Below are positions 17,201-26,363 of a DNA stretch of 64,000 nt, in pieces. The notes below the pieces were generated by a model. The model saw nothing but the letters and a program-made list of their open reading frames with translations, was not told where the DNA came from and did not search any database. Origin of the DNA: CAZIAK01 sp964537035 (GTDB lineage Bacteria; Planctomycetota; B15-G4). The stretch covers positions 1 through 64,000 of the forward strand of contig CAZIAK010000005.1 of NCBI GenBank assembly GCA_964537035.1, given 5' to 3'. The position numbers were made by a program, and so were the translations under genes. The first letter of the stretch is position 1; the number at the start of each line of letters is the position of its first letter.

Positions 17201-17848
17201 TTACGATGTCTCGTCACCTCCACCCCGGCGGATCAGCTTGAGGCACCAGCGATAGAAGCGATAAGGCGCGCTGCCCCAGACCCGATGGAGCTGGGCCTCG
17301 ACGCGCTGGATGTGGGTGGTCTTCTCGTTGAGCGACTTCCACAGGTCTTCGATGGTCTGCTCGAGGCGCTCGACGCCATCCATGATGGACAGTTTTTCGT
17401 CCCGCAGCTGATCGAGCTCGCGGCTCTGCTCGTCGAGGAACGCGATGGCCTGCTCGGCGGCCAGCAGACGTCCGCGTACATCGGACAGCCAGTCGTGGTC
17501 CACGGACCAACCCTTCGTGCGCACGATACCGAGAGACTCGCGCAGGTCTTGCAGCCCTTCGGTCTCGTCGGGCAGCCCGGCCAGGAACTCTTCGAGCCGG
17601 CTCCAGGCGCTCTGCACCTCTGGGGGCACGAACAGCTCGGGAGCGCTGAGCTCGAAGGTGTCCCGGCTGATCTTCCGCTGGCGAAAGATATCGGCGATCT
17701 CGGTCACCTTGGCCAGCCGGTCGAGCTGCTCTTCGAGCTTCTGGTTGGCCTCGATGAGGTGGTAGATCTGCCCCACCAGGTGGGCCTCGTGGCGGTGCAC
17801 TTCATCAGCGCTGCGCTCACCGGGCGTGTGCTTGTCTGGGTCAGTCAT
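17201..17848 (-). CDS. Coiled-coil protein of unknown function in a GT operon
   Basis: 215 residues, rich in Glu, Leu and Arg. Two heptad-rich stretches are visible: residues about 10-50 (EVHRHEAHLVGQIYHLIEAN and on) and about 125-195 (LLAAEQAIAFLDEQSRELDQ, then IMDGVERLEQTIEDLWKSL). The C-terminus is basic (YRFYRWCLKLIRRGG). No catalytic motif, signal or membrane helix. The start is ATG 17848, overlapping the upstream GT4 stop by 4 bp, with a GT2 8 bp downstream. Similar coiled-coil segments elsewhere act as chain-length rulers or scaffolds for glycosyltransferases; that role is inference from position only. Confidence 0.75.
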   Translation of the reverse strand: MTDPDKHTPGERSADEVHRHEAHLVGQIYHLIEANQKLEEQLDRLAKVTEIADIFRQRKISRDTFELSAPELFVPPEVQSAWSRLEEFLAGLPDETEGLQDLRESLGIVRTKGWSVDHDWLSDVRGRLLAAEQAIAFLDEQSRELDQLRDEKLSIMDGVERLEQTIEDLWKSLNEKTTHIQRVEAQLHRVWGSAPYRFYRWCLKLIRRGGGDETS

Positions 17849-19191
17849 GACGATTCTCCGGCACCAGCTTTGGTGCCTTCCCACAGGTGGACGAAGTCGG
17901 CAGCGTTGTCTTCGAGGGTGCGCACCCGCTCGATGCCCGCCGTCAGCCGGGAGAGCAGCTCCGGGTCCTTGTCGAACTCGGACAGCACGGAGAGCAGGGC
18001 GGCGGGATCGCCGGCGGTGAACGTGCGGCCGTTCACGCCGTCTTGCACCAGCTCGGAGAGTCCGCCCAGATCAGAGGCGATCACGGGCCGCCCGGCGCAG
18101 AAGGCCTCCAGCACGACGAACGGCGTGTTCTCGTACCAGACCGAGGGCACCACCAGCACGTCGATGGCGGAGAGCGCGTCGGACAGCTCGCCGTGGGCGT
18201 AAGGCCCCTTGAAGATCACCCGGGGGTCGGTCTCGGCCAGCCCCCGCACCCGGCGGGCATACTTGGGGAAGTGCGACATGTTGCCGCGCACCACCAGGTT
18301 CAAACGCTCGCCGCGACATTCACGAAACGCCGAGACCAGAATCTCGAGGCCCTTCTGGGCGTTCACGCTGCCGAAGAAGCCGAAGGTGACCTGATCGCGC
18401 CCCCCCACGGGCACGGGGCGCACTTCACCGGGAGGAGCGTCGACGCCGTAGGGCATGTGCAACAACAGCTCTTCTGGGTAACCGTGGCTCAAGAACATGG
18501 AGCGGATGAACAGGGACGGCGCGATCAGTCGATCGGCCCCCTCCAGGACACGGCGAATGAAGTCGGGTCGCTCCTTCAACGCGGCCCGGCGCAGGCCCAC
18601 GTCCGAGTGGTTCACATCGGTCAGGTTTGCGTCCGGGCGAGCGGTCTCCACGAAGCCCTTGTTCTTGGCGAACACACGCAGGGTCTGGTAGCCATAGTTC
18701 TCCGGGGCCAGGCACTGGATGCACTCGGCGATCTCTGGCCCCGTGCAGAGCGCACCCTCGTGGCGCAGGAACTGCACCGTGGGACAGAGAAACCAGTAGT
18801 CCATCAGCTGCACGTAGACGGGGATCTTCCGCGCCCGGCATTCTTCGATGGCCGACAGCCCGATGCCCATGAGATGAAACACGTGCACCACGTCTGGCTT
18901 CACCCTGTCGAGCCACTCCCCGAACACCTTGCCCAAGAAGACGTTGTAGTAGTCGCCCAGGGCGTTGTTGGGCACCAGCCCGTCGAAGAACGTCAGCCGG
19001 GTGACGGGGATGCCATCGGCGGGTTCGTCGACGATGCGGTACGAGATCGTCTGGCGCGGGTCGGGCTCGTTGGTGAAGACGCGAATGTCGTGGCCCTGGC
19101 GGGTCAGGGTCAGGGCCATGCGATGGGCGTAGAGTTCAGTACCCGTGCTGTAGAGCGGCGGATACTGGTGCACCACGAAGGCGACTTTCAT
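17845..19191 (-). CDS. GT4 glycosyltransferase with Cys4 motif
   Basis: 448 residues, GT-B fold. The N-terminal MKVAFVVHQYPPLYSTGTE is the acceptor-side loop of GT4 enzymes. The C-terminal domain has FGFFGSVNAQKGLEIL and VVPSVWYENTPFVVLEAFCA, with the donor-binding glutamates. Between them are MDYWFLCP and a C-x12-C-x7-C-x2-C set, probably a metal-binding insert. Both ends overlap neighbouring genes by 4 bp, so it is a middle gene of a coupled run (GT4, GT4, coiled-coil, GT2, fusion, GT2). Cytoplasmic retaining transferase using a nucleotide sugar; specificity unknown. Confidence 0.88.
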   Translation of the reverse strand: MKVAFVVHQYPPLYSTGTELYAHRMALTLTRQGHDIRVFTNEPDPRQTISYRIVDEPADGIPVTRLTFFDGLVPNNALGDYYNVFLGKVFGEWLDRVKPDVVHVFHLMGIGLSAIEECRARKIPVYVQLMDYWFLCPTVQFLRHEGALCTGPEIAECIQCLAPENYGYQTLRVFAKNKGFVETARPDANLTDVNHSDVGLRRAALKERPDFIRRVLEGADRLIAPSLFIRSMFLSHGYPEELLLHMPYGVDAPPGEVRPVPVGGRDQVTFGFFGSVNAQKGLEILVSAFRECRGERLNLVVRGNMSHFPKYARRVRGLAETDPRVIFKGPYAHGELSDALSAIDVLVVPSVWYENTPFVVLEAFCAGRPVIASDLGGLSELVQDGVNGRTFTAGDPAALLSVLSEFDKDPELLSRLTAGIERVRTLEDNAADFVHLWEGTKAGAGESS

Positions 19192-20498
19192 GAGGACGTC
19201 GCTCCATCAGGGCTGCTCACCCGGCCATAGAGGGCCAACAGCTCGTCGGCGCACTGCTGCTCGTCTCGGACCCGATCGGCGCACTGGGACAGGCGCTGCC
19301 GCAGCCCGGGGTTGTCCGCCAGTCGACGCATGGCCAGCCCGAGAGACTGGGCATCGCCGGGTTCAAACAGCAGCCCGGTCACGCCATCGTCGACGGCCTC
19401 TGCCATGGCCCCGTGGTTGGCGGTGATCACCGCGACGCCAGCAAGAAAGGCCTCGCGGATGGTCAGGCAGAAGGCCTCATACCAGAGGGACGGCACCACC
19501 ACCACGTCGAGGGATGACAGGATCTCTGGCAGCTGACCGTTGTCATACGCGCCGTGCAGGGTGATCACGGACTCGTAGCCTTCGCACAGCGCGTTCAGCC
19601 GCTCACCGTAGGTGCGGTCGTTGTGAAAGGGCAGCACCTCTCCCCACACATCGAGGCGCAGCCCGCTGGGGTCGCCCAGGAGGCGAAACGCTTCCAGCAA
19701 GAGATGCACGCCCTTGCTGGGCAGCACCGAACCGATGAAGCCGATGCGCAGAGGGGCGCCACTGCTCTGATGCGTCACGTGGGCGTAGTCGGCGGTGTTC
19801 AGCCCGTTCTCCACCACCGTCACGCTGCCCTGGGGCAGGCCGTAGTCTTCAAACATGCGAGCCATGAAGGCCGAGGGCGTGACCAGGGCGTCGACGGCGC
19901 CGAGGGACCGGCGGATGTCAGCGTGGTAGTCCTCGAGCAAGGCCTTGTCCCCTGCCAGCTGTTCCTCTGCAGACTGGTCGGGCGCGCGGCCTGGGCCCAG
20001 CAGGTGTGGCCAGAGTTCGCGCAGGCAAGGCACGCACGCATCGAGCTTGATCGCGGGACAGGGCTGCAAGGAGGCGGTGATGCGCTGGCCTCGGGGGCAA
20101 CCCATCCAGAAGTCGTGCAAGGTCATCACCGAGGGCACGCCCGCCTCGGCCAGGCCCTCGAGGATCGCCGTGGAGAGGCAGGTCAGATGGTGCACGTGGC
20201 ACACATCAGGGGCCCACTCGGCGACCACTCCCAGCACCACGTCTGCCAGGCCCTCGTGGGCGTAGAGCCTGCGCAGCGTGGTGGCGTCTTCGAAGGTGTT
20301 GCCCACCCGTACCACTTCGGTGCCCTCGTGCCGATCGCGGGTCACCGAGAGGTGAGGTACATCGGCGCTGGCGGCCCGGCAGAGCACCATGCACTCGTGG
20401 CCCGCGGCGGTCATGGACCGTACCAGTCCGGCCAGGTGCAGCTCGACTCCGCCCACTGACTCGGGCAAGTACGACGCCGTGATGAACAGGATGCGCAT
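19188..20498 (-). CDS. GT4 glycosyltransferase with Cys4 motif
   Basis: 436 residues. MRILFITASYLPESVGGVE opens the N-terminal Rossmann domain. IGFIGSVLPSKGVHLLLEAF and VVPSLWYEAFCLTIREAFLA are the donor-domain motifs of GT4. HDFWMGCP followed by C-x12-C-x7-C-x2-C is the shared cysteine set. It is the first gene of the GT run that continues down to 11879: it starts 3 bp after the stop of the M3 peptidase gene and overlaps the next GT4 by 4 bp. It may therefore be transcribed with the peptidase. Confidence 0.88.
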   Translation of the reverse strand: MRILFITASYLPESVGGVELHLAGLVRSMTAAGHECMVLCRAASADVPHLSVTRDRHEGTEVVRVGNTFEDATTLRRLYAHEGLADVVLGVVAEWAPDVCHVHHLTCLSTAILEGLAEAGVPSVMTLHDFWMGCPRGQRITASLQPCPAIKLDACVPCLRELWPHLLGPGRAPDQSAEEQLAGDKALLEDYHADIRRSLGAVDALVTPSAFMARMFEDYGLPQGSVTVVENGLNTADYAHVTHQSSGAPLRIGFIGSVLPSKGVHLLLEAFRLLGDPSGLRLDVWGEVLPFHNDRTYGERLNALCEGYESVITLHGAYDNGQLPEILSSLDVVVVPSLWYEAFCLTIREAFLAGVAVITANHGAMAEAVDDGVTGLLFEPGDAQSLGLAMRRLADNPGLRQRLSQCADRVRDEQQCADELLALYGRVSSPDGATSS

Positions 20499-20501
20499 GG
20501 A

Positions 20502-22430
20502 TCAGCTGACCAGCCAGGCCTCGAAGGCGTCGAAGGTCGACTCTCGTCCCAAGAAGTCGGTCGTCAGGTCTTCTGCATCGCGGCTGCCTCCGGGAGCCAG
20601 GACCGCTTGCCGCCAACCGTCAGCCACCTCGCGGTTCATGAGCTGTCCCTCGAAGCGGCTGAAGCAGTCTTTGGCCAGGACGAGCGACCACATGTACGTG
20701 TAGTACAACGCGGTGTAGCCATCGAGATGGCCGAAGGAGGCCTGAAATGCCGTGCCCTCTTCGTGGGGGAAGGGCACGAAGCGCCCCTTGAGCGAGACCA
20801 TCAGCTCGGTGGTGTCGAAGCTGCTCGGCGGTCGGCGATAGAACTCGAGCGAGACCGAGGCATAGAACATCTGCAGGCGCGTGCCCAACCCTCGCCCCAA
20901 CCCCTCGGCCTGGTTCATGCGCTCGACCAGCTCGCGGGGGATCGCCTCGTCGGTCTGGTGGTGCCGGGCAAAGGTCGCCAGCACCCCTGCGTCACGGCCC
21001 CACTCCTCGAACAGCTGGCTGGGAACCTCGACGAAGTCCCACTCGGTGGCGATGCCCGCCACCGCCAGCCAGGGCTGCTTGTTGGCCAGCAGGTGATGCA
21101 GCAGATGCCCGAACTCGTGAAACAGCGTGGTGACTTCGCTCGGGTCCATCAGGCCCGGGTCGTCTGCGCTGGGACGGGGCAGGTTGCAGACCAGGCAGGC
21201 CTCGGCCAAGGTGCCGTCCGACAGTCCTGAGGCCAGGTTGAACATGGCCGCGTGCTTGAACTTGTCCGGCCGCGAGTGCATGTCGAGGAAGAACCGGGCC
21301 TGCAGCTCGCCATCTTGCAGCAGGTCGTAGGCCCTCACGTCTTCGTGCCAGAGGGGCAGGTCATCGCGGCGCGCGATGGTCATGCCGTAGAGACGCTCGA
21401 TGGTCTGGAACACACCGGCGAGAACCCTGTCGTAGGGCAGATAGGCACGGGCGTCGCGGCTGTCGAAACCCAGCTTGTCTCGACGCAGGGCCTCGGTGAG
21501 ATAGAGACGGTCGTAGTCCCGCAGCTGGCAGTCTGGACCTTCGAGAGCCACCAGACACTCGGTGTACTCACGAAGCTCTTGCTCGGCCCGGTCTGCGGTC
21601 AGCTCGGTGATGCGATCGATGAACCCGGCGGCCCGATCGACCGTGCGGATCATCTTGTCTTCGGTGGCGTAGTCGGCCCACGAGTCGTAGCCCAGCAGCT
21701 GGGCCAGCTCGTGGCGGCGGGCCAGCAGATCGTCGAGCACCGAGAGATTGTCTGGCGTGCCCCGGCTGGTGAACTCTCTGTGCAGCTTGCGCCGCAGCTC
21801 ACGGTCGTGGGCAAACTTGAGTACGGGGAGGTAGTCGGTGGGGTTCGTGGTCAGCTCCAGCGAACCGTCGTCCCCCGCCGGGTGGGCCGCCAGGAAGTCG
21901 TCTGGCAAGCCGTCAAGTTCAGCCACGGATTCGAGGCGCACCGTGCGCACATCCCCGGAGATCTGGCGGGCAAAGTTCTGGCCCAGCTCGGTGATCTGCT
22001 CCCGCAGGCTGGCCACCTGCTGGCGAGTCTCCTCGTCGCGGTCGACCCCGGCCCGTCGAAAATCCCGCAGGGCATGCTCGACCACCCGCCGAGCCAGGGG
22101 GTCTGGAGCAGCGGACAGATCGAGCCCCGCCAGCCGATCATAGACGCCCCGATCGAGAGACAGCTCGGTCCCGAAGCGGGACAGCTCCTGCTCGATCTCG
22201 GCAGCCCCCGCCCGCATCTCGCCCTCTGGGTGCACCTGAAAGAACAGGTGGACCAGGGAGCCTGCCCCGTTCAGCGGGCGGCCAATGCCGTCGAAGGCCG
22301 CCAAGACCTCGCTGAAGTTCGCCGTCGCTGGCAGGTCTTTCACGGCCTGGACTGCTGCCCTGGAGGCAGCCAGGGCCTCAGCGGTGGCCTGGCGGAAGCG
22401 GTCAGTGTCGGCGTCGAGGAGATGGTCCAT
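20502..22430 (-). CDS. M3-family zinc oligopeptidase (oligopeptidase A/thimet type)
   Basis: 642 residues from ATG 22430, typical for cytoplasmic M3 peptidases that degrade short peptides. The zinc motif FHEFGHLLHHLL places HEFGH at about residue 438, and the expected downstream acidic ligand region (EVPSQLFEEW) is present. The N-terminal half is the helical lid of the family. A nine-residue longer start (22457) is possible. It is not obviously linked to glycan synthesis, although a GT4 gene follows by 3 bp. Confidence 0.9.
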   Translation of the reverse strand: MDHLLDADTDRFRQATAEALAASRAAVQAVKDLPATANFSEVLAAFDGIGRPLNGAGSLVHLFFQVHPEGEMRAGAAEIEQELSRFGTELSLDRGVYDRLAGLDLSAAPDPLARRVVEHALRDFRRAGVDRDEETRQQVASLREQITELGQNFARQISGDVRTVRLESVAELDGLPDDFLAAHPAGDDGSLELTTNPTDYLPVLKFAHDRELRRKLHREFTSRGTPDNLSVLDDLLARRHELAQLLGYDSWADYATEDKMIRTVDRAAGFIDRITELTADRAEQELREYTECLVALEGPDCQLRDYDRLYLTEALRRDKLGFDSRDARAYLPYDRVLAGVFQTIERLYGMTIARRDDLPLWHEDVRAYDLLQDGELQARFFLDMHSRPDKFKHAAMFNLASGLSDGTLAEACLVCNLPRPSADDPGLMDPSEVTTLFHEFGHLLHHLLANKQPWLAVAGIATEWDFVEVPSQLFEEWGRDAGVLATFARHHQTDEAIPRELVERMNQAEGLGRGLGTRLQMFYASVSLEFYRRPPSSFDTTELMVSLKGRFVPFPHEEGTAFQASFGHLDGYTALYYTYMWSLVLAKDCFSRFEGQLMNREVADGWRQAVLAPGGSRDAEDLTTDFLGRESTFDAFEAWLVS

Positions 22431-22477
22431 CCCGGCGAGTCTATCCTGCAAACCCAACGGTTTCTGCCACTGGTCCC

Positions 22478-22492
22478 GGCCAGCCCCTGGCC
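22478..22492. terminator. Short GC hairpin between subtilase and M3 peptidase genes
   Basis: ggccag-ccc-ctggcc, a perfect 6-bp stem with a 3-base loop, 29 bp after the subtilase stop. No T-run follows on either strand, so it may only weakly terminate or act as a processing site. Confidence 0.25.
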
Positions 22493-22520
22493 CCGTGCCC
22501 GAGAGCAGCCCAGCCCCCGG

Positions 22521-24962
22521 CTATTGGACCGTCACGTAGGCCTGCAGTTCCAGCTGGTCGTCCTTACCTCCTGCGTTCTCCACAGAGAGGGCGATGTCGT
22601 ACTGACCGGGGCTCGTAAAGGTGTGGCTGGGGTGTTGCAGGGCCGAGGTGACCCCGTCACCGAAGTTCCAGTCCCAGGCGCTGATGTTGCCGATGGAGAG
22701 GTCGGTGAAGTCCACGGTCAGGGGCGCCGTGCCGGTCATGGGGGCGCCCACGAAGTTGGCCAACAACTCCGGCCCAGGGAGCACCTCGATGTAGCCCGTG
22801 CGCCAGAACAGATCACTGCCATAGGCGTTGCTCACGGTCAGGCTCACCGAGTAGGTGCCTGCCGCGGTATAGGTGTGGGACGGGTTGCTGGCGTTGGAGC
22901 CATAGCCATCGCCGAAGGTCCAGGCCCAGGACGTGACCGCCCCACCCGTGGACTCGTCGGTGAAGTCGACCACGAACGGTGAGGGCGCCGAGACCGGCGC
23001 GCCGCTGAAGCCCGCCACCGGTGGGATGAAGTCCACGGCGACAACGTCGGTGAGCGACAGGCTGTCATTGCCATAGGAGTTCGTCACCGAGAGGGAGACC
23101 GTGTAGAAGCCTGAGGAGGTGTAGGTGTGGCTCGGGTGCTGCAAGGTCGAAGTGGCCCCGTCGCCGAAGTCCCAGAACCAGGACGTGGGCGCGCCGCCGG
23201 TGGACTCATCGGTGAACTGGACGAGCAAGGGTGACAGACCGCCCATCGGCGCAGCACTGAAGGCGGCCACCGGCGGGATCACGTCCACCAGCACGGCGCC
23301 CACCTGCACGGTCACGTCCGCGCCCAGCGCGTTCACCACGGTCAGGGTCACGTCGTACGCACCGAGGGCGGTGTAGGTGTGATCGGGAGAGGGCTCGGTC
23401 GAGGTCTGTCCGTCGCCGAAGTCCCACAGCCAGCTAGTGGGCACACCAATGGAGAGGTCGGTGAAGCTCACAGCCAAGGGCGAGGCACCCGAAGCGGGCA
23501 CGGTTGCGAAGCCAGCCACCGGCACCGTGCTCCAGTCCTTGGTCACGGAGCGATTCAGGTTGATGCGGCCATAACCGAAGAACTGGTCCAACCCGGGGAG
23601 ACCGATATCTTCTGCACCCAGCTTCAGGATGCGTTCGACGTCGTTGGGCGAGAGGTTCGGGCGAGCGCTCCAGATCATGGCGCACACACCAGCGGCGAGC
23701 GGGCTGGAGTAGCTGGTCCCCTGCACAGAGACGTAGGTCGAATCGCTCTCGGCGCTGGTGGTCATGATGGCCGTGCCAGGTGCCACCAAATCGATGAACG
23801 TCCCGTAGGACGAGAAGCTGGCCAGGTTGTCGGACGGATCGGTTGAACCCACCACGATCAGATCGTCGTCATCCCGATCGCTGCCCGAGTAGTTCGTGGA
23901 GGTGTTGCCCGCGCCCCAGAGCAGCAGCCCGCCGATCGACTTGATGTAGGTCGCCGTGGCCGGGTTCGACGCGCTGGAGGCGCCGTGGTAGCTCACGTTG
24001 GCCACCCGGTCTCCGCTCTCGATAGACGTGCGCGCGCCCTCTTGGATGTCTGACAAGAACGCATTGCCGGTGGACACGTTCGAGACCCGCAGCATGCGAT
24101 GGCTGAGGTTCCAGCCCACGCCGCTCACGCCCACGCCGTTGTTGCCGTTGGCCATGGCCGTCCCCGTTGTGCGAGTGCCATGCACATGCACCGGGTTGAT
24201 GTTGCCGCCTTCAGACTCCCAGAGGCGGTCCACCGCGTTGTAACCCTCGAGTCGATGCAGCAGCAGGTCTTCGTGGGTGGTGCGGATGCCCGTGTCGCAG
24301 ATACCGATGCTCACGCTGGGGCCGCCGGTGAGCTGGTTCCACGCTGCGCAGGAGTCCATGACTCCAGGCTGGTGGTGCCACTGGCTGAAGAAGAAGGGGT
24401 CGTCCGGGCAGTGCGGGCTGTCGGGCAGGGGCAGCAGCGGGAAGTTGTTGGGCGACGGCGCCGGGGCCGGTCCACGGGGGGCACTTTGCCCGGTCAGCTG
24501 ATGGGACAGCGGCGAGAGGATCCAGTCGGGATCGACGTACTCGAACACTCCGCTGGCCATGAGCCGGTCCGCCACCTGGGCTTCGCTCATGCCGGGAGGC
24601 ACGATGAGGATCGACTCGTCCGTCGCGGGCACATGGCGCAGAAGGTCAAAGCGCCCCAGCTCACGTCTGGCGCTGGCCGCCAAGGACTCGGTCTGTTCGA
24701 GAGAGAAGCCCGCGTCCAGCAACGCGCGCCGCTGGTAGGGCCGGACGATCACGCGCGAGGACAGCTGCCGCACCCCGGGGATCTCTGCGAAGACATGCTG
24801 GGGGCTGGCGACCTTCAGCGGGACCGGTGCGGCGCTGGGGCGCTGGCCCTGAGCCGCCAGGGGCATGGCCAGGCCCAGCACGACCAGCAGGCACAAGAAG
24901 GGTCCAGATCCGCTCGGAGTGAGGCGACAGTTGGACAGAGGTGCAGACAGGGGGAAGGGCAT
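22521..24962 (-). CDS. Secreted subtilisin-like serine protease (S8) with four PKD domains
   Basis: 813 residues. A signal peptide (hydrophobic about 20-36, AQG near 40), a propeptide-like region (50-180), then the S8 domain: D223 in IGICDTGIRTTHED, H261 in HVHGTRTTGT, oxyanion N353 in WGAGNTS, S417 in GTSYSSPLAAG. Four PKD domains follow from residue 481, each with the WDFGDG-type turn (WLWDFGDG, WFWDFGDG, WAWTFGDG, WDWNFGDG). The PKDs probably bind polysaccharide or protein matrices. After the catalytic His the usual HGTH reads HGTR. No sorting tag seen. Likely secreted to the envelope or medium. The 114 bp upstream hold no clear promoter. Confidence 0.92.
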   Translation of the reverse strand: MPFPLSAPLSNCRLTPSGSGPFLCLLVVLGLAMPLAAQGQRPSAAPVPLKVASPQHVFAEIPGVRQLSSRVIVRPYQRRALLDAGFSLEQTESLAASARRELGRFDLLRHVPATDESILIVPPGMSEAQVADRLMASGVFEYVDPDWILSPLSHQLTGQSAPRGPAPAPSPNNFPLLPLPDSPHCPDDPFFFSQWHHQPGVMDSCAAWNQLTGGPSVSIGICDTGIRTTHEDLLLHRLEGYNAVDRLWESEGGNINPVHVHGTRTTGTAMANGNNGVGVSGVGWNLSHRMLRVSNVSTGNAFLSDIQEGARTSIESGDRVANVSYHGASSASNPATATYIKSIGGLLLWGAGNTSTNYSGSDRDDDDLIVVGSTDPSDNLASFSSYGTFIDLVAPGTAIMTTSAESDSTYVSVQGTSYSSPLAAGVCAMIWSARPNLSPNDVERILKLGAEDIGLPGLDQFFGYGRINLNRSVTKDWSTVPVAGFATVPASGASPLAVSFTDLSIGVPTSWLWDFGDGQTSTEPSPDHTYTALGAYDVTLTVVNALGADVTVQVGAVLVDVIPPVAAFSAAPMGGLSPLLVQFTDESTGGAPTSWFWDFGDGATSTLQHPSHTYTSSGFYTVSLSVTNSYGNDSLSLTDVVAVDFIPPVAGFSGAPVSAPSPFVVDFTDESTGGAVTSWAWTFGDGYGSNASNPSHTYTAAGTYSVSLTVSNAYGSDLFWRTGYIEVLPGPELLANFVGAPMTGTAPLTVDFTDLSIGNISAWDWNFGDGVTSALQHPSHTFTSPGQYDIALSVENAGGKDDQLELQAYVTVQ

Positions 24963-25076
24963 GGCGCGGTCTCGTCAGTCGCTGGAGGCGGCTGGCCACC
25001 GGCAGCAGGCAAGTGAGCCAGGCATCAGCCTCTGAACAGCCTATCCCAGTCCCTGCTGACCTAGATGACGACACCG

Positions 25077-26351
25077 TCACTTTCTGGCCAGGGACTCCAG
25101 TAGGACCACATCTTCGTCGATGGACCGGACCGCCGGAATCGTCGCCGCCAGGGCATCGACCCGGCTGGGGTCGCCTGCGAGTTTCACCAAGAGCGCCGCC
25201 AGGGCGTCGTGATCCCCCGGGGCAAAGGTCAGGCCGCCGCCCCGCTCCACCAGCTCGGCCATGCCGCCCAGATCAGAGGTCAAGACGGGGACCCCTCGCT
25301 GAAAGGCCTCGTGAATGGTCAGCGGGCTGTTCTCCCACCACAGCGAAGGCACGATCAGCAGGTCGAGTGCGGCGAACACGGCCTCGCGATCGGCAGGGGC
25401 GAAGGGGCCGGCGAGGGTCAGGGCCGGGGTCACGTCGGCGATCGCCTGCAACCGGGCGGCCACCTCGGGGAACCAATCGAGGTGGCCATGAATGGAGACC
25501 TGCAGATCGGCTGGGCCCAGGCCTGTAGCCGCCACGGCGCGCCCCACCACCTCGACGCCCTTGTAGTCGCTCAGCGTGCCCACCGTCCCCACCCGCAGGG
25601 GGCGGCCCGCGAGAGGGCGAGTCACCGGTGCCGGCGCGGGAAAACCGTAGTCAGAGACGACCACCTGATCGCGTGGGAAGCCGCTGGCCACGAAGCGCTC
25701 ACCCAAGAAGCGCGAAGGAGCGATGAACTTGGAGACCAGCTCCCGGGCGCCAGCCATGTCTGCCACCCGCTGTTCGAGGGCCCGGGCGAACCACCGGCGG
25801 TCACCGAGTTCGGCGTAGGCCTCGCTGCACGCAGCATCACTCCAACGCTCACGGTCGATGGGATAGATGTCGACGCACGCCGCGCACTGGGCGGGTTCGG
25901 CGCGCTCGCAAGCATGCCCCGTCAGGTCGTACATCAGCCCCGATCGGGAACACAGCCACCAGTATTCGTGCAAGGTCATCACCACCTGGATGCCCCGGGC
26001 CGCCGCAGCCTTCAGCGCCGACACACCGCCCACGAACTGCAGCCCCTGCACGTGCACCAGGTCGGGAGCGAAGCGCTCCAGCACGCCGTCGAACACCTGG
26101 CCCATCTGCGGGTCGTCCCACTGCTCGGACAGGTCGTGGTAGATGCGGTTGTAGATGGCCTCGAACACGGGCACGTCCTCGAAGACCCGCTCGGTGAGGG
26201 CGTACTGCTCGAGGTCGCGACGCTCTTCGCAGGTGAAGACCGCCACGTCGTGGCCCGCCTGGCGCAGGGCGGCGCACAGATGGGCGGTGTAGATCTCTGA
26301 ACCCGCGGCGTGCAAGGGCAGGTAGTCGTGGATGACTTGCAGGATGCGCAA
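25077..26351 (-). CDS. GT4 glycosyltransferase with Cys4 motif
   Basis: 424 residues. MRILQVIHDYLPLHAAGSE is a standard GT4 N-terminus and fixes the start at TTG 26351, since no ATG lies upstream in frame. VGTVGTLSDYKGVEVV and VPSLWWENSPLTIHEAFQ are the donor-side motifs. HEYWWLCSRSG leads into C-x13-C-x7-C-x2-C. It stands apart from the other GT blocks, 12 bp after the ProRS-like gene and downstream of hisS, so it may be transcribed from the hisS promoter. The reason for that linkage is not evident. Confidence 0.86.
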   Translation of the reverse strand: MRILQVIHDYLPLHAAGSEIYTAHLCAALRQAGHDVAVFTCEERRDLEQYALTERVFEDVPVFEAIYNRIYHDLSEQWDDPQMGQVFDGVLERFAPDLVHVQGLQFVGGVSALKAAAARGIQVVMTLHEYWWLCSRSGLMYDLTGHACERAEPAQCAACVDIYPIDRERWSDAACSEAYAELGDRRWFARALEQRVADMAGARELVSKFIAPSRFLGERFVASGFPRDQVVVSDYGFPAPAPVTRPLAGRPLRVGTVGTLSDYKGVEVVGRAVAATGLGPADLQVSIHGHLDWFPEVAARLQAIADVTPALTLAGPFAPADREAVFAALDLLIVPSLWWENSPLTIHEAFQRGVPVLTSDLGGMAELVERGGGLTFAPGDHDALAALLVKLAGDPSRVDALAATIPAVRSIDEDVVLLESLARK

Positions 26352-26363
26352 GGGCGTGCTCGC

